This document shows, piece after piece, positions 8,463 through 16,291 of a stretch of DNA of 64,000 nt. The position numbers and the translations under genes were made by a program. Origin of the DNA: an uncultured Shimia sp. (lineage in GTDB: Bacteria > Pseudomonadota > Alphaproteobacteria > Rhodobacterales > Rhodobacteraceae); contig NZ_CANLRL010000005.1 in the NCBI RefSeq assembly GCF_947493595.1, forward strand, positions 62,001 to 126,000, given 5' to 3'. Within the stretch, counting starts at the first letter, position 1; every line of letters begins with the position of its first letter. The notes below the pieces were generated by a model that was given only the letters and a program-made list of their open reading frames with translations, was not told where the DNA came from and made no database searches.

Positions 8463-9897
8463 TCTGTTTTTTGACCCGTCCAAATGCCTGATTGGCGGCC
8501 ACTGGCAACCCGCCAGTTCCGGCGACACTTTAGAGCTAACAAACCCGTCAGACGGTACGCATTTGGCCACTATCGCGCGCGGCACATCCGCCGACGTCGA
8601 TGCCGCTGTTGCAGCCGCCCATGCCGCCCGCGCGGGTGACTGGGGGCGCGCCACCGCTGTTGAACGCGGCCGCATCCTCACCCGCATCGGGCAGCTGGTG
8701 TTGGAGCACACCGACACGCTGGCAAAACTCGAAGCCATGGATGTGGGCAAACCCCTGACCCAAGCCCGCAACGACGTGATCGCGCTGGCCCGCTACATGG
8801 AGTTCTACGGCGGCGCAGCTGACAAAGTGCATGGCGAAACCATCCCCTATATGGACGGCTACACCGTCTACACCCTGCGCGAGCCCTTTGGCGTGACCGG
8901 CCATATCGTGCCGTGGAACTACCCGATGCAGATCATTGGCCGCTCGGTTGGCGCGGCCCTAGCAATGGGCAACGCCTGTGTGCTGAAACCGGCGGAAGAA
9001 GCCTGCCTCACAGCCCTCGCCTTTGCAGAACTTGCGCAACAAGCAGGCCTGCCCGCCGGTGCTCTCAACGTGGTGCCCGGCCTTGGTGCCGAGGCCGGTG
9101 CCGCCCTTGCAGGCCACTCCGACATCCAACACATCTCCTTCACCGGCTCCGTGAACACAGGCCGTCTGGTGCAAACCGCCGCTGCACAAAATGTCGTCCC
9201 CGTCACGCTGGAACTGGGCGGCAAAAGCCCGCAACTGGTGTTTGCCGACGCGGACCTCGACGCTGCGCTGCCCTTCCTCGTGAACGCAGGCATCCAGAAC
9301 GCCGGTCAAACCTGCTCCGCCTCTTCGCGCATCCTTGTGGAACGCTCTGTTTACGATGAGGTCACCACCCGCATGGCGGCGGCATACCAAAATATGCGTG
9401 TCGCCCCAGCACTGGAGGACGCCACCCTCGGCCCACTGATCTCTGGTCGCCAGAAAGAGCTTGTTTCCGGCTTCCTTGCCAAAGGTGCAGACCTGCAAAC
9501 CGCCGCCCAGGGCCAAATCGTCACCGACACCCCCGGCCACTACGTTGCACCAACCCTGTTTGCAGACGTCCCCCCGGACCACACATTGGCCCAGGATGAA
9601 ATCTTCGGCCCGGTGCAGGCACTGATCCCGTTTGACAGCGAGGAAGAAGCCCTCGCCATCGCCAATGGCACAAAATTTGGCCTTGTCGCCTCCGTCTGGT
9701 CCCAAAACGGCGCCCGCCAGATGCGCCTCGCCAAATCCTTGAAGGCGGGACAGGTCTTCCTCAACAACTACGGCGCCGGCGGCGGTGTGGAACTGCCTTT
9801 CGGCGGCACCGGCCACTCCGGCCATGGCCGCGAAAAAGGCTTCGAGGCACTCTTCCACTTCAGCCAACTCAAAACCGTCGCCGCCCTGCACGGCTAA
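8449..9897 (+). CDS. NAD(P)-dependent aldehyde dehydrogenase
   Basis: A 482-residue aldehyde dehydrogenase that oxidises an aldehyde to the acid. The catalytic general base is Glu255 in LELGGKSP and the nucleophile is Cys289 in NAGQTCSASSR, with the usual 34-residue spacing. The cofactor region VPWNYPMQI and the FTGSVNTGR motif are present. It resembles betaine, gamma-aminobutyraldehyde or vanillin-type dehydrogenases, and the substrate cannot be read. The ATG at 8449 gives the expected N terminus (KCLIGGHW) and overlaps the transporter ATPase end by 14 bp, so the enzyme is expressed with the importer. Confidence 0.92.
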   Translation: MPLPDLFFDPSKCLIGGHWQPASSGDTLELTNPSDGTHLATIARGTSADVDAAVAAAHAARAGDWGRATAVERGRILTRIGQLVLEHTDTLAKLEAMDVGKPLTQARNDVIALARYMEFYGGAADKVHGETIPYMDGYTVYTLREPFGVTGHIVPWNYPMQIIGRSVGAALAMGNACVLKPAEEACLTALAFAELAQQAGLPAGALNVVPGLGAEAGAALAGHSDIQHISFTGSVNTGRLVQTAAAQNVVPVTLELGGKSPQLVFADADLDAALPFLVNAGIQNAGQTCSASSRILVERSVYDEVTTRMAAAYQNMRVAPALEDATLGPLISGRQKELVSGFLAKGADLQTAAQGQIVTDTPGHYVAPTLFADVPPDHTLAQDEIFGPVQALIPFDSEEEALAIANGTKFGLVASVWSQNGARQMRLAKSLKAGQVFLNNYGAGGGVELPFGGTGHSGHGREKGFEALFHFSQLKTVAALHG

Positions 9898-9910
9898 CAT
9901 TCACTGTCTA

Positions 9911-9936
9911 CAAGTATCCCCGCCGGAGGCTTCCGC
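9911..9936 (+). repeat. 26-nt intergenic repeat, copy 2
   Basis: This matches 1705-1730 at 23 of 26 positions and again lies in a short leader, here before the SDR gene. The flanking CCCGC and GCGGG of this copy can pair as a small stem. Confidence 0.5.
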
Positions 9937-9958
9937 GGGCGCAAAAAAGGACCAGCAC

Positions 9959-10702
9959 ATGCGTCTTGAAAACAAAACAGCCATCATCACCGGCGGCGCT
10001 CAGGGCTTCGGCGCGGGCATTGTCGACAAATTCCTCGCCGAAGGCGCCCGCGTGCTTGTCGCCGACATCAACGGCGATATGGCCGAAACCAAAGCCGCCG
10101 AACACAAAAACGCCATCCCCTGCACCGTCGACGTGGCTGACGCCGCAAGTGTACAGGCCATGATCAACACCGCCGTGTCGGCATGGGGCCACATCGACAT
10201 CACCGTGAACAACGCTGGCGTCACCCACCTGCCCGCCCCAATGGAGACCGTCACCGAGACTGATTTTGACCGCGTCTTTGCCGTGAACTGCAAGTCCATC
10301 TACCTGATTGCCCAGTCGCTTGTTCCACACATGAAATCCCGCCAAACCGGCGCCATCCTCAACGTCTCCTCCACAGCAGGCCTCTCCCCGCGGCCCAACC
10401 TCAACTGGTACAACGCCTCCAAAGGCTGGGTGAATACCGCAACCAAAGCCATGGCCGTCGAGCTTGCCCCCCACGGCATCCGCGTGAACGCCATCAATCC
10501 GGTTGCCGGTGAAACCCCACTCCTCGCGTCTTTCATGGGCGAAGACACCCCGGAAATCCGCGCCAAGTTCCTCTCTTCCATCCCCCTGGGCCGCTTCTCC
10601 CAACCCGAAGACATGGGCAACGCCGCAGCCTTCCTGTGCTCTGACGAAGCCAGCATGATCACCGGTACGCTGATGGAAGTTGACGGCGGGCGCTGCATCT
10701 AA
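9959..10702 (+). CDS. short-chain dehydrogenase/reductase (SDR family)
   Basis: A 247-residue classical SDR oxidoreductase. The N-terminal cofactor motif is TGGAQGFG (about residues 12-19), followed by NNAGV, the catalytic Ser region NVSSTAG, and YNASK with Tyr151 and Lys155. Asp in VADIN at the end of strand 2 suggests preference for NAD over NADP. The C-terminal MITGTLMEVDGG is typical of 3-oxoacyl-reductase and glucose-dehydrogenase-like SDRs. AAAAAAGGA precedes the ATG. As the last gene of the importer operon it could oxidise an alcohol before the ALDH acts; this is inference. Confidence 0.92.
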   Translation: MRLENKTAIITGGAQGFGAGIVDKFLAEGARVLVADINGDMAETKAAEHKNAIPCTVDVADAASVQAMINTAVSAWGHIDITVNNAGVTHLPAPMETVTETDFDRVFAVNCKSIYLIAQSLVPHMKSRQTGAILNVSSTAGLSPRPNLNWYNASKGWVNTATKAMAVELAPHGIRVNAINPVAGETPLLASFMGEDTPEIRAKFLSSIPLGRFSQPEDMGNAAAFLCSDEASMITGTLMEVDGGRCI

Positions 10703-10829
10703 AGCAGTTTGCGCTTTACAGGGGCAAGCGGATCGTTTTTCGCGTTCGACCACATGGGAGAGGCAGCGAACAAGCGATTCAATTCAAACGCAAACTACTA
10801 AAAGCGCCCCACAATCAAGCACAGCCACC

Positions 10830-10865
10830 GCAACCGCCCAAAGTTTCATCACCTTGGGCGGTTGC
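10830..10865 (+). promoter_or_regulatory. strong hairpin in the SDR-nasT intergenic region
   Basis: The 10703-10954 gap carries a perfect 12-bp stem, GCAACCGCCCAA pairing with TTGGGCGGTTGC around a 12-nt loop. No T-run follows on the plus strand, so it is not a standard terminator, though it may still end or stabilise the SDR transcript. The same gap has an 8-bp inverted repeat AGTTTGCG / CGCAAACT at 10706-10713 and 10789-10796. No gene was found here. Confidence 0.55.
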
Positions 10866-10954
10866 GTGACACTCTTCCCCGACAGACCCTCTGGCTCTTT
10901 GCCGCAGCGCAGCGTTAGCTCAAGCCAACGCCAGCCAGCGGAGTCCAACGCGCC

Positions 10955-11539
10955 GTGACCGCCACGCTCACCATCCTGATTGTCGAACCCGACAAAACCC
11001 GTGCCGATGCGATCATCGACAGCCTTGTCGCCACCGGTTATCACCACATTCGGGTGCTCTCAAACTTCACGGGCCTTGCCAGTTCTGTAGTAGAGCTGAA
11101 CCCTGATCTGGTCCTGGTCGACATCACCAATCCAAACCGCAACGACATTAACGCGCTCACGCGGGCTGTTGCGCCGCTGGATCGACCGGTTGCCCTGTTT
11201 GTCGACCGCTCCGACGACGGCCTCTCCAAAGCTGCCATTGAAGCCGGTATCTCAGCTTACGTGGTCGACGGCATGCACCCAGATCGGATCAAACCGATCC
11301 TTGAGGCCGCCATCACCCGCTTTCACTTAGTTTCGGGCATTCGCAGCGAATTGGCCGAAACCAAACGTGCCCTCGAAGATCGTAAAATCATCGAACGTGC
11401 AAAAGGCATCTTAATGCAGGCGCGTAACATCCCGGAAGATGAGGCTTATGCCTTGCTGCGCAAAACCGCGATGCACGAAGGCAAGAAAATGGCACGCGTG
11501 GCACAGGCTTTGGTCACCGCGTCTGACCTCCTGTCCTGA
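10955..11539 (+). CDS. nasT: NasT-type ANTAR-domain response regulator (transcription antiterminator)
   Basis: A 194-residue RNA-binding regulator. The N-terminal receiver-like domain (about 1-125) has [13 protein letters not shown] and a conserved Asp56 in VLVDIT. The C-terminal ANTAR domain (about 130-190) shows the typical [19 protein letters not shown], then [19 protein letters not shown]. In known systems NasT binds a two-hairpin leader RNA and prevents termination when nitrate or nitrite is present, held in check by the sensor NasS. Such a leader lies directly downstream (11805-11912). No nasS is in the window. The start is GTG at 10955. It is followed by nrtA-nirBD-nasA, which supports the name. 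Confidence 0.9.
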   Translation: MTATLTILIVEPDKTRADAIIDSLVATGYHHIRVLSNFTGLASSVVELNPDLVLVDITNPNRNDINALTRAVAPLDRPVALFVDRSDDGLSKAAIEAGISAYVVDGMHPDRIKPILEAAITRFHLVSGIRSELAETKRALEDRKIIERAKGILMQARNIPEDEAYALLRKTAMHEGKKMARVAQALVTASDLLS

Positions 11540-11804
11540 CCACCCTGCCCGCGTCTCTCCCACCTCACATGTGGCAGACCTAAGTAAGGGCCGCCTTTCG
11601 TCACACGCGGTTCTTCACCCCTTCGATGCCCCTTGCACCTGCGCCCACATCAGACCTTTTCGGTTCATTTTTGAGCAGGAATGCGACTCTCCCCACCATA
11701 TTCGCCCAAAAATTGAGCAAGCAACCCGCGAATTGCGGCATCGCAGCATTTTCTCTCACATCCCGCTTGAGACTCGCACCAACGCCCTTCCTAATGACAT
11801 CAAC

Positions 11805-11845
11805 ACAGGACAACGACGTTCTGTTTTGACCCTGAACGACCAGGG
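11805..11845 (+). ncRNA. ANTAR-target leader RNA: two hairpins with identical AACGAC hexaloops
   Basis: Hairpin 1 (11805-11824) is ACAGGAC-AACGAC-GTTCTGT, a 7-bp stem with one G-T pair. Hairpin 2 (11830-11845) is CCCTG-AACGAC-CAGGG, a 5-bp stem. Five nt separate them. Both hexaloops have A at position 1 and G at position 4, the known recognition rule for ANTAR proteins. An intrinsic terminator follows 11 nt later. The element lies between nasT and nrtA, about 120 nt before the nrtA start. This is read directly from the sequence; binding by this NasT is inference. Confidence 0.88.
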
Positions 11846-11856
11846 ACATCTTGAGC

Positions 11857-11912
11857 AAAGCCGCTCGACCCCGCCGAACCTCCTCCTTCGGCGCTGGTCG
11901 CGCGGCTTTTTT
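11857..11912 (+). terminator. intrinsic terminator/attenuator in the nrtA leader
   Basis: AAAGCCGC pairs with GCGGCTTT (8 bp, outer stem), and inside it CGCCGAA pairs with TTCGGCG (7 bp) around an 8-nt loop. Six T residues end the element (11907-11912). It lies 51 nt before the nrtA start, downstream of the two ANTAR hairpins, so it is the likely point of NasT-controlled termination. Confidence 0.88.
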
Positions 11913-11963
11913 GTTTTCCTGCCCTCTCTTCCAATTCGGGGCACACCAAAAGGAACGCCACAA

Positions 11964-13328
11964 ATGCATCGTTTCGCCGCCCTTCTCGCTGCGACCACCG
12001 CTCTCGCCGCGCCAGCAGCAGCAGAGCTTGACCTTGAAAAAGATGAACTGACCTTTGGCTTCATCAAACTAACCGACATGGCGCCGCTCGCCGTGGCTTA
12101 TGAGCAAGGCTATTTTGATGACGAAGGCCTTTTCGTGACGCTCGAAGCACAAGCCAACTGGAAAGTGCTGCTGGACGGCGTGATCGACGGCCAGCTTGAT
12201 GGCGCTCATATGCTCGCAGGTCAGCCACTCGCCGCCACCATTGGCTACGGCACCGAAGCCCACATCATCACACCATTCTCCATGGATCTGAACGGCAACG
12301 GCATCACCGTCTCCAACCAGATCTGGGAAGAAATGAAGCCGCACGTTCCACTGATGGACGATGGGCGTCCACAACACCCGATCTCCGCCTCCGCGTTGAA
12401 GCCGGTTGTTGAGAAATACACCTCCGAAGGCAAGCCATTCAACATGGGCATGGTCTTCCCGGTCTCCACCCACAACTACGAACTGCGTTACTGGCTGGCC
12501 GCCGGTGGTCTGGAGCCAGGCTACTACTCCCCGGAAAACATCACCGGCCAGATTGGCGCGGATGTTCTGCTCTCCGTGACCCCACCGCCACAGATGCCAG
12601 CCACCATGGAAGCGGGCACAATCTACGGCTACTGCGTGGGTGAGCCTTGGAACCAGCAGGCCGTGTTCAAAGGCATCGGTGTGCCTGTGATCACCGACTA
12701 CGAACTCTGGAAAAACAACCCAGAGAAAGTCTTCGGTCTGAACGCCGAGTTTGCCGAGAAGTATCCAAACACCACCCTGGCCGTGACCAAGGCGCTGATC
12801 CGCGCAGCGATGTGGCTCGATGAAAACGACAACGCCAACCGCGAAGAAGCGGTGAGAATCCTTAGCCAGCCGGAATACGTGGGCGCGGATTACGACGTGA
12901 TCGCCAACTCCATGACCGGCACTTTTGAGTATGAAAAAGGCGACAAGCGTGAGGTTCCAGACTTCAACGTATTCTTCCGCTACAACGCGACCTACCCATT
13001 CTACTCCGACGCCGTCTGGTACCTGACCCAGATGCGCCGCTGGGGCCAGATCGCCGAGGCCAAGCCTGACAACTGGTATGACGAAGTCGCGAAGTCGGTC
13101 TACAAGCCTGCGATCTACCTCGAAGCAGCCCGCCTGCTGGTGGACGAAGGTCTGGCCAACGAAGCTGACTTCCCATGGGACAGCGACGGCTACAAAGCGC
13201 CAACCCCATCCGAGGACATCATCGACGGCATCGCCTACGACGGCCGCACTCCCAATGCCTACCTCGACAGCCTGCCAATCGGCCTGAAAGGCGACCAACG
13301 TGTCGTTGGCACTGAGGTGCAAGGCTAA
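11964..13328 (+). CDS. nrtA: nitrate/nitrite ABC transporter substrate-binding protein (NrtA/CmpA family)
   Basis: A 454-residue periplasmic binding protein for nitrate or nitrite. It has a Sec-type signal peptide ([20 protein letters not shown]). The NrtA-family core follows: [52 protein letters not shown] and [10 protein letters not shown]. The exported N terminus separates it from the related cytosolic sensor NasS. AAAGGA precedes the ATG. Its expression should depend on antitermination at 11805-11912. Two hairpins follow it before the permease gene. Confidence 0.94.
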   Translation: MHRFAALLAATTALAAPAAAELDLEKDELTFGFIKLTDMAPLAVAYEQGYFDDEGLFVTLEAQANWKVLLDGVIDGQLDGAHMLAGQPLAATIGYGTEAHIITPFSMDLNGNGITVSNQIWEEMKPHVPLMDDGRPQHPISASALKPVVEKYTSEGKPFNMGMVFPVSTHNYELRYWLAAGGLEPGYYSPENITGQIGADVLLSVTPPPQMPATMEAGTIYGYCVGEPWNQQAVFKGIGVPVITDYELWKNNPEKVFGLNAEFAEKYPNTTLAVTKALIRAAMWLDENDNANREEAVRILSQPEYVGADYDVIANSMTGTFEYEKGDKREVPDFNVFFRYNATYPFYSDAVWYLTQMRRWGQIAEAKPDNWYDEVAKSVYKPAIYLEAARLLVDEGLANEADFPWDSDGYKAPTPSEDIIDGIAYDGRTPNAYLDSLPIGLKGDQRVVGTEVQG

Positions 13329-13335
13329 CGCGCTT

Positions 13336-13404
13336 CGTCGCGGGAAGGACGGCTCCCCCCTTCTCCTGCGACGCAACGGACGGGCGGTTAATTCTCGCCC
13401 GTCC
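13336..13404 (+). promoter_or_regulatory. two tandem intercistronic hairpins between nrtA and nrtB
   Basis: Stem 1 pairs CGTCGCGGGA (13336-13345) with TCCTGCGACG (13364-13373), 10 bp with one G-T pair. Stem 2 pairs GGACGGGCG (13378-13386) with CGCCCGTCC (13396-13404), 9 bp, loop 9 nt. No T-run follows either one. They most likely protect the nrtA mRNA end or reduce read-through into nrtB. Confidence 0.65.
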
Positions 13405-13410
13405 CGCCAA

Positions 13411-13456
13411 ACCGCACCTCCGCGAAACAGTCGCGATACCGACACAATACCGACGT
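13411..13456 (+). repeat. 46-nt intergenic repeat, copy 1 (plus orientation)
   Basis: This stretch matches the reverse complement of 48407-48452 at 41 of 46 positions with no gaps. It begins ACCGCACCTCCGCGAAACAG and ends with two direct repeats of ATACCGAC spaced 11 bp apart. It lies between the nrtA hairpins and nrtB, 64 bp before the nrtB start. It is not part of a reading frame that resembles a known protein. Confidence 0.7.
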
Positions 13457-13520
13457 CAAAATCAGCCGCTCCTCGGCATTAACCAATACCGCAACAGCGC
13501 CCAGAGCCACGGACACGCCA

Positions 13521-14603
13521 ATGACCACAATCGACCCGCAAAACATCGCAGATGAAGAGCGCGAAGCCCGCCGCGCGCGCCTCTTCACCCGCATCAACAA
13601 GGCCGACACTTGGTTTCAGGTCCTCGGTCTCAGCTTCCTCACTCCAATTTTGAAAGCCGCCGCCGGCGACAATCCGAAAGCGCAAGCTGCTGAAATCTGG
13701 CGACTTTTGGGCGTGCCACTCTTGGCCATCGCCATCTTCCTGATGCTCTGGGGCAACCTCGCGCCCAAAGTGCAAACCTCCCTTGGTGCCGTTCCGGGCC
13801 CGAAAGAGGTCTGGACCGAAGCCGTGCTTCTCCACGAAGACGCCCAAGCCAAGGCCGCCAAAGAAGCGAAGTTCAACGAACGAGTAGAGGCCCGCAACGC
13901 CAAGTTCATCGCCAATGGCCAGCCGGAAAAAGTCAAAGATATCAAATACACAGGCAGCCCCAGCTACTACAATCAGATCTGGACTTCGATCAAAACCGTG
14001 TTCTTTGGCTTCCTGATCGGCACCGCAATTGCTGTCCCAATTGGCATCATGGCCGGCCTGTCTCCTTACGCCAACGCCGCCGTAAACCCGCTGATCCAGA
14101 TCTTCAAACCAGTCTCCCCACTGGCATGGCTGCCAATTGTAACCATGGTGGTCTCCGCCACCTACACCGTCGATGACGGCTTGTTCTCCAAGTCCTTCCT
14201 AACCTCGGCGATCACCGTAACTCTTTGTTCTCTTTGGCCAACTTTGATCAACACCGCGCTCGGCGTGGCCTCTATCGACAAAGATCTGGTGAACGTCTCC
14301 AAGGTTCTGAAGATGAACACCTGGACCAAAATCACCAAGCTGGTGCTGCCATCTGCCCTGCCGCTCATCTTCACCGGCCTGCGTCTGAGCCTCGGTGTCG
14401 GCTGGATGGTTCTGATTGCGGCTGAAATGCTGGCGCAAAACCCGGGCTTGGGCAAATTTGTCTGGGACGAGTTCCAAAACGGTTCTTCAAGCTCCCTCGC
14501 CAAGATCATGGTCGCCGTCTTCACCATCGGCATCATCGGCTTCCTGCTCGACCGTCTGATGTACGCCATCCAGTCCCTCTTCACCTTCTCCTCTAACCGG
14601 TGA
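13521..14603 (+). CDS. nrtB: nitrate ABC transporter permease (NrtB type)
   Basis: A 360-residue inner-membrane permease. The N-terminal 65 residues are an amphipathic, charged region. A first membrane segment (LLGVPLLAIAIFLMLWGNLA) is followed by a cytoplasmic or periplasmic stretch rich in Lys and Glu, then a five-helix permease core with FFGFLIGTAIAVPIGIMAGL, FKPVSPLAWLPIVTMVVSAT, a coupling loop at MNTWTKITKLVLPSALP, and GLRLSLGVGWMVLIAAEML. This order is typical of NrtB/SsuC-type permeases. It overlaps the nrtCD region by its stop codon only (ATG 6 bp downstream). Confidence 0.93.
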   Translation: MTTIDPQNIADEEREARRARLFTRINKADTWFQVLGLSFLTPILKAAAGDNPKAQAAEIWRLLGVPLLAIAIFLMLWGNLAPKVQTSLGAVPGPKEVWTEAVLLHEDAQAKAAKEAKFNERVEARNAKFIANGQPEKVKDIKYTGSPSYYNQIWTSIKTVFFGFLIGTAIAVPIGIMAGLSPYANAAVNPLIQIFKPVSPLAWLPIVTMVVSATYTVDDGLFSKSFLTSAITVTLCSLWPTLINTALGVASIDKDLVNVSKVLKMNTWTKITKLVLPSALPLIFTGLRLSLGVGWMVLIAAEMLAQNPGLGKFVWDEFQNGSSSSLAKIMVAVFTIGIIGFLLDRLMYAIQSLFTFSSNR

Positions 14604-14608
14604 TCGCC

Positions 14609-16288
14609 ATGAGTGTTCTGAAATTTAACAATGTCTCCAAGAGCTTTGGCGAAGGCACAGCCAAGACCGACGTTCTTAAAAACATCAACCTTGAGGTTCA
14701 GGAGGGCGAGTTCCTCGTTCTTCTGGGCTTCTCCGGTTCCGGAAAAACCAGATTGATCAACCTGATGGCGGGCCTCGAATTGCCCACCTCTGGCAGTGTG
14801 ACTTTCAAGGGCGAGAAGATCACCCAACCCGGCCCAGAGCGCGGCGTGATCTTCCAATCCTACTCGCTGATGCCTTGGCTGACGGTGAACGGCAACGTGC
14901 GCCTTGCGTTGGATAGCGTGTTCCCCAACATGCCCAAAGCCGAAAAAGAAGAGCGCGTTGACCATTACATCAAGATGGTCGGCCTGTCCCACGCTGCCAC
15001 CCGTCGTCCAGCCGAGTTGTCCGGCGGCATGCGCCAGCGCGTGAACGTGGCCCGCGCCTTGGCGATGAACCCCGAAGTTTTGCTTCTGGATGAACCGCTT
15101 AGCGCATTGGACGCCTTGACCCGCGCCAATCTAGCCGATGAAATCGAGGCGATCTGGGATGCGGAGAGAAAGACCTGCGTTCTGATTACCAACGACGTAG
15201 ACGAAGCGATCATCCTCGCCGACCGCATCATCGCGCTGAACCCCGATGGCACTTTGGGCCAGGAGTTCAAAGTCGACATCCCACGTCGTAGGGACCGTAT
15301 GGAGATGAACCACCACGAGGGTTTCAAAAAACTGCGTGCGCAAGTCACTAAGTATCTGATGGACGTGGGCATTGCGGCCAAGGCGGAAGGCAAAAAAGTG
15401 CTGCCCGACGTCACCCCGATCCACGGCGTCCCGGCCGCTGTCAAAGATGCTCAGAAGGGCATGATCGACCATAATTTCTTGGACTTTTCGCAACTGCACA
15501 AGATCTACCCAACGCCCAAAGGTCCGCTCACAGTGGTCGAAGACTTCGACCTAAAAGTGCAGCGCGGCGAGTTCATTTCTCTTATCGGCCACTCCGGCTG
15601 CGGCAAGTCCACGGTGCTCACCATGGCAGCAGGCCTCAACCCGATCTCCAAAGGCGGTATCCGTCTGGACGGTCGCCACGTCGAGGGCGCCGACCCTGAA
15701 CGGGCTGTGGTGTTCCAATCACCTAACCTGTTCCCGTGGCTGTCTGCCAAGGAAAACGTGGCGATTGGCGTGGACAAAGTCTACCCCAAAGCCAGCCAAG
15801 GCGAACGTCAGGACGTCGTGGAATACTACCTCGAGCGTGTTGGTCTTGCCGACGCTATGGACCGCCCGGCGCACTCCATGTCCAACGGCATGAAGCAGCG
15901 TGTCGGCATCGCCCGCGCCTTCGCTCTGTCCCCGAAACTTCTGCTTTTGGATGAACCCTTTGGTATGCTCGACAGCCTGACACGCTGGGAGCTGCAAGAG
16001 GTGCTCATGGAAGTCTGGGACCGCACCAAAGTGACCGCGATTTGTGTGACCCACGATGTAGACGAAGCCATTCTGTTGGCCGACCGTGTTGTCATGATGA
16101 CCAACGGTCCACAAGCGACCATCGGCAAAATTGTGGACGTCGACCTGCCACGTCCGCGCACACGCAAAGCCCTGCTCGAGCACCCCGACTATTACCGCTA
16201 TCGCCAAGATGTGCTCGATTTCCTTGAGGAATACGAACATGGCGCCAAGCCCAAACCAAAGCCATCCAAAGCCATCGCGGCGGAGTAA
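14609..16288 (+). CDS. nrtC: nitrate ABC transporter ATP-binding protein with two ATPase domains
   Basis: A 559-residue protein with tandem nucleotide-binding domains. Domain 1 (about 1-250) has Walker A GFSGSGKT, signature LSGGMRQR and LLLLDEPLSALD. Domain 2 (about 295-545) has GHSGCGKST, LLLLDEPFGMLD and a changed signature MSNGMKQR in place of LSGGxxQR. In cyanobacterial nitrate transporters NrtC and NrtD are separate, and NrtC carries a binding-protein-like C-terminal domain instead. Here both ATPases are one chain and no binding domain is present. The ATG at 14609 is preferred to the GTG at 14600, which overlaps the nrtB stop. Confidence 0.92.
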   Translation: MSVLKFNNVSKSFGEGTAKTDVLKNINLEVQEGEFLVLLGFSGSGKTRLINLMAGLELPTSGSVTFKGEKITQPGPERGVIFQSYSLMPWLTVNGNVRLALDSVFPNMPKAEKEERVDHYIKMVGLSHAATRRPAELSGGMRQRVNVARALAMNPEVLLLDEPLSALDALTRANLADEIEAIWDAERKTCVLITNDVDEAIILADRIIALNPDGTLGQEFKVDIPRRRDRMEMNHHEGFKKLRAQVTKYLMDVGIAAKAEGKKVLPDVTPIHGVPAAVKDAQKGMIDHNFLDFSQLHKIYPTPKGPLTVVEDFDLKVQRGEFISLIGHSGCGKSTVLTMAAGLNPISKGGIRLDGRHVEGADPERAVVFQSPNLFPWLSAKENVAIGVDKVYPKASQGERQDVVEYYLERVGLADAMDRPAHSMSNGMKQRVGIARAFALSPKLLLLDEPFGMLDSLTRWELQEVLMEVWDRTKVTAICVTHDVDEAILLADRVVMMTNGPQATIGKIVDVDLPRPRTRKALLEHPDYYRYRQDVLDFLEEYEHGAKPKPKPSKAIAAE

Positions 16289-16291
16289 GCT

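Noticed and set aside
11964-13328. The CmpA/NrtA-family protein as the cytosolic sensor NasS
   Set aside because: It has a clear signal peptide and is followed by permease and ATPase genes, so it is the transporter binding protein NrtA.
12069-13445. Long open antisense frame opposite nrtA, and similar long frames opposite mcd, nirB and nrtC
   Set aside because: They lie entirely across conserved genes with clear motifs, are an effect of the high GC, and their translations look like no known protein.
13411-13456. The phased ATACCGAC repeats as a CRISPR remnant
   Set aside because: Only two short repeats with a 3-nt spacer occur per copy, the repeat is too short, and there are no cas genes.
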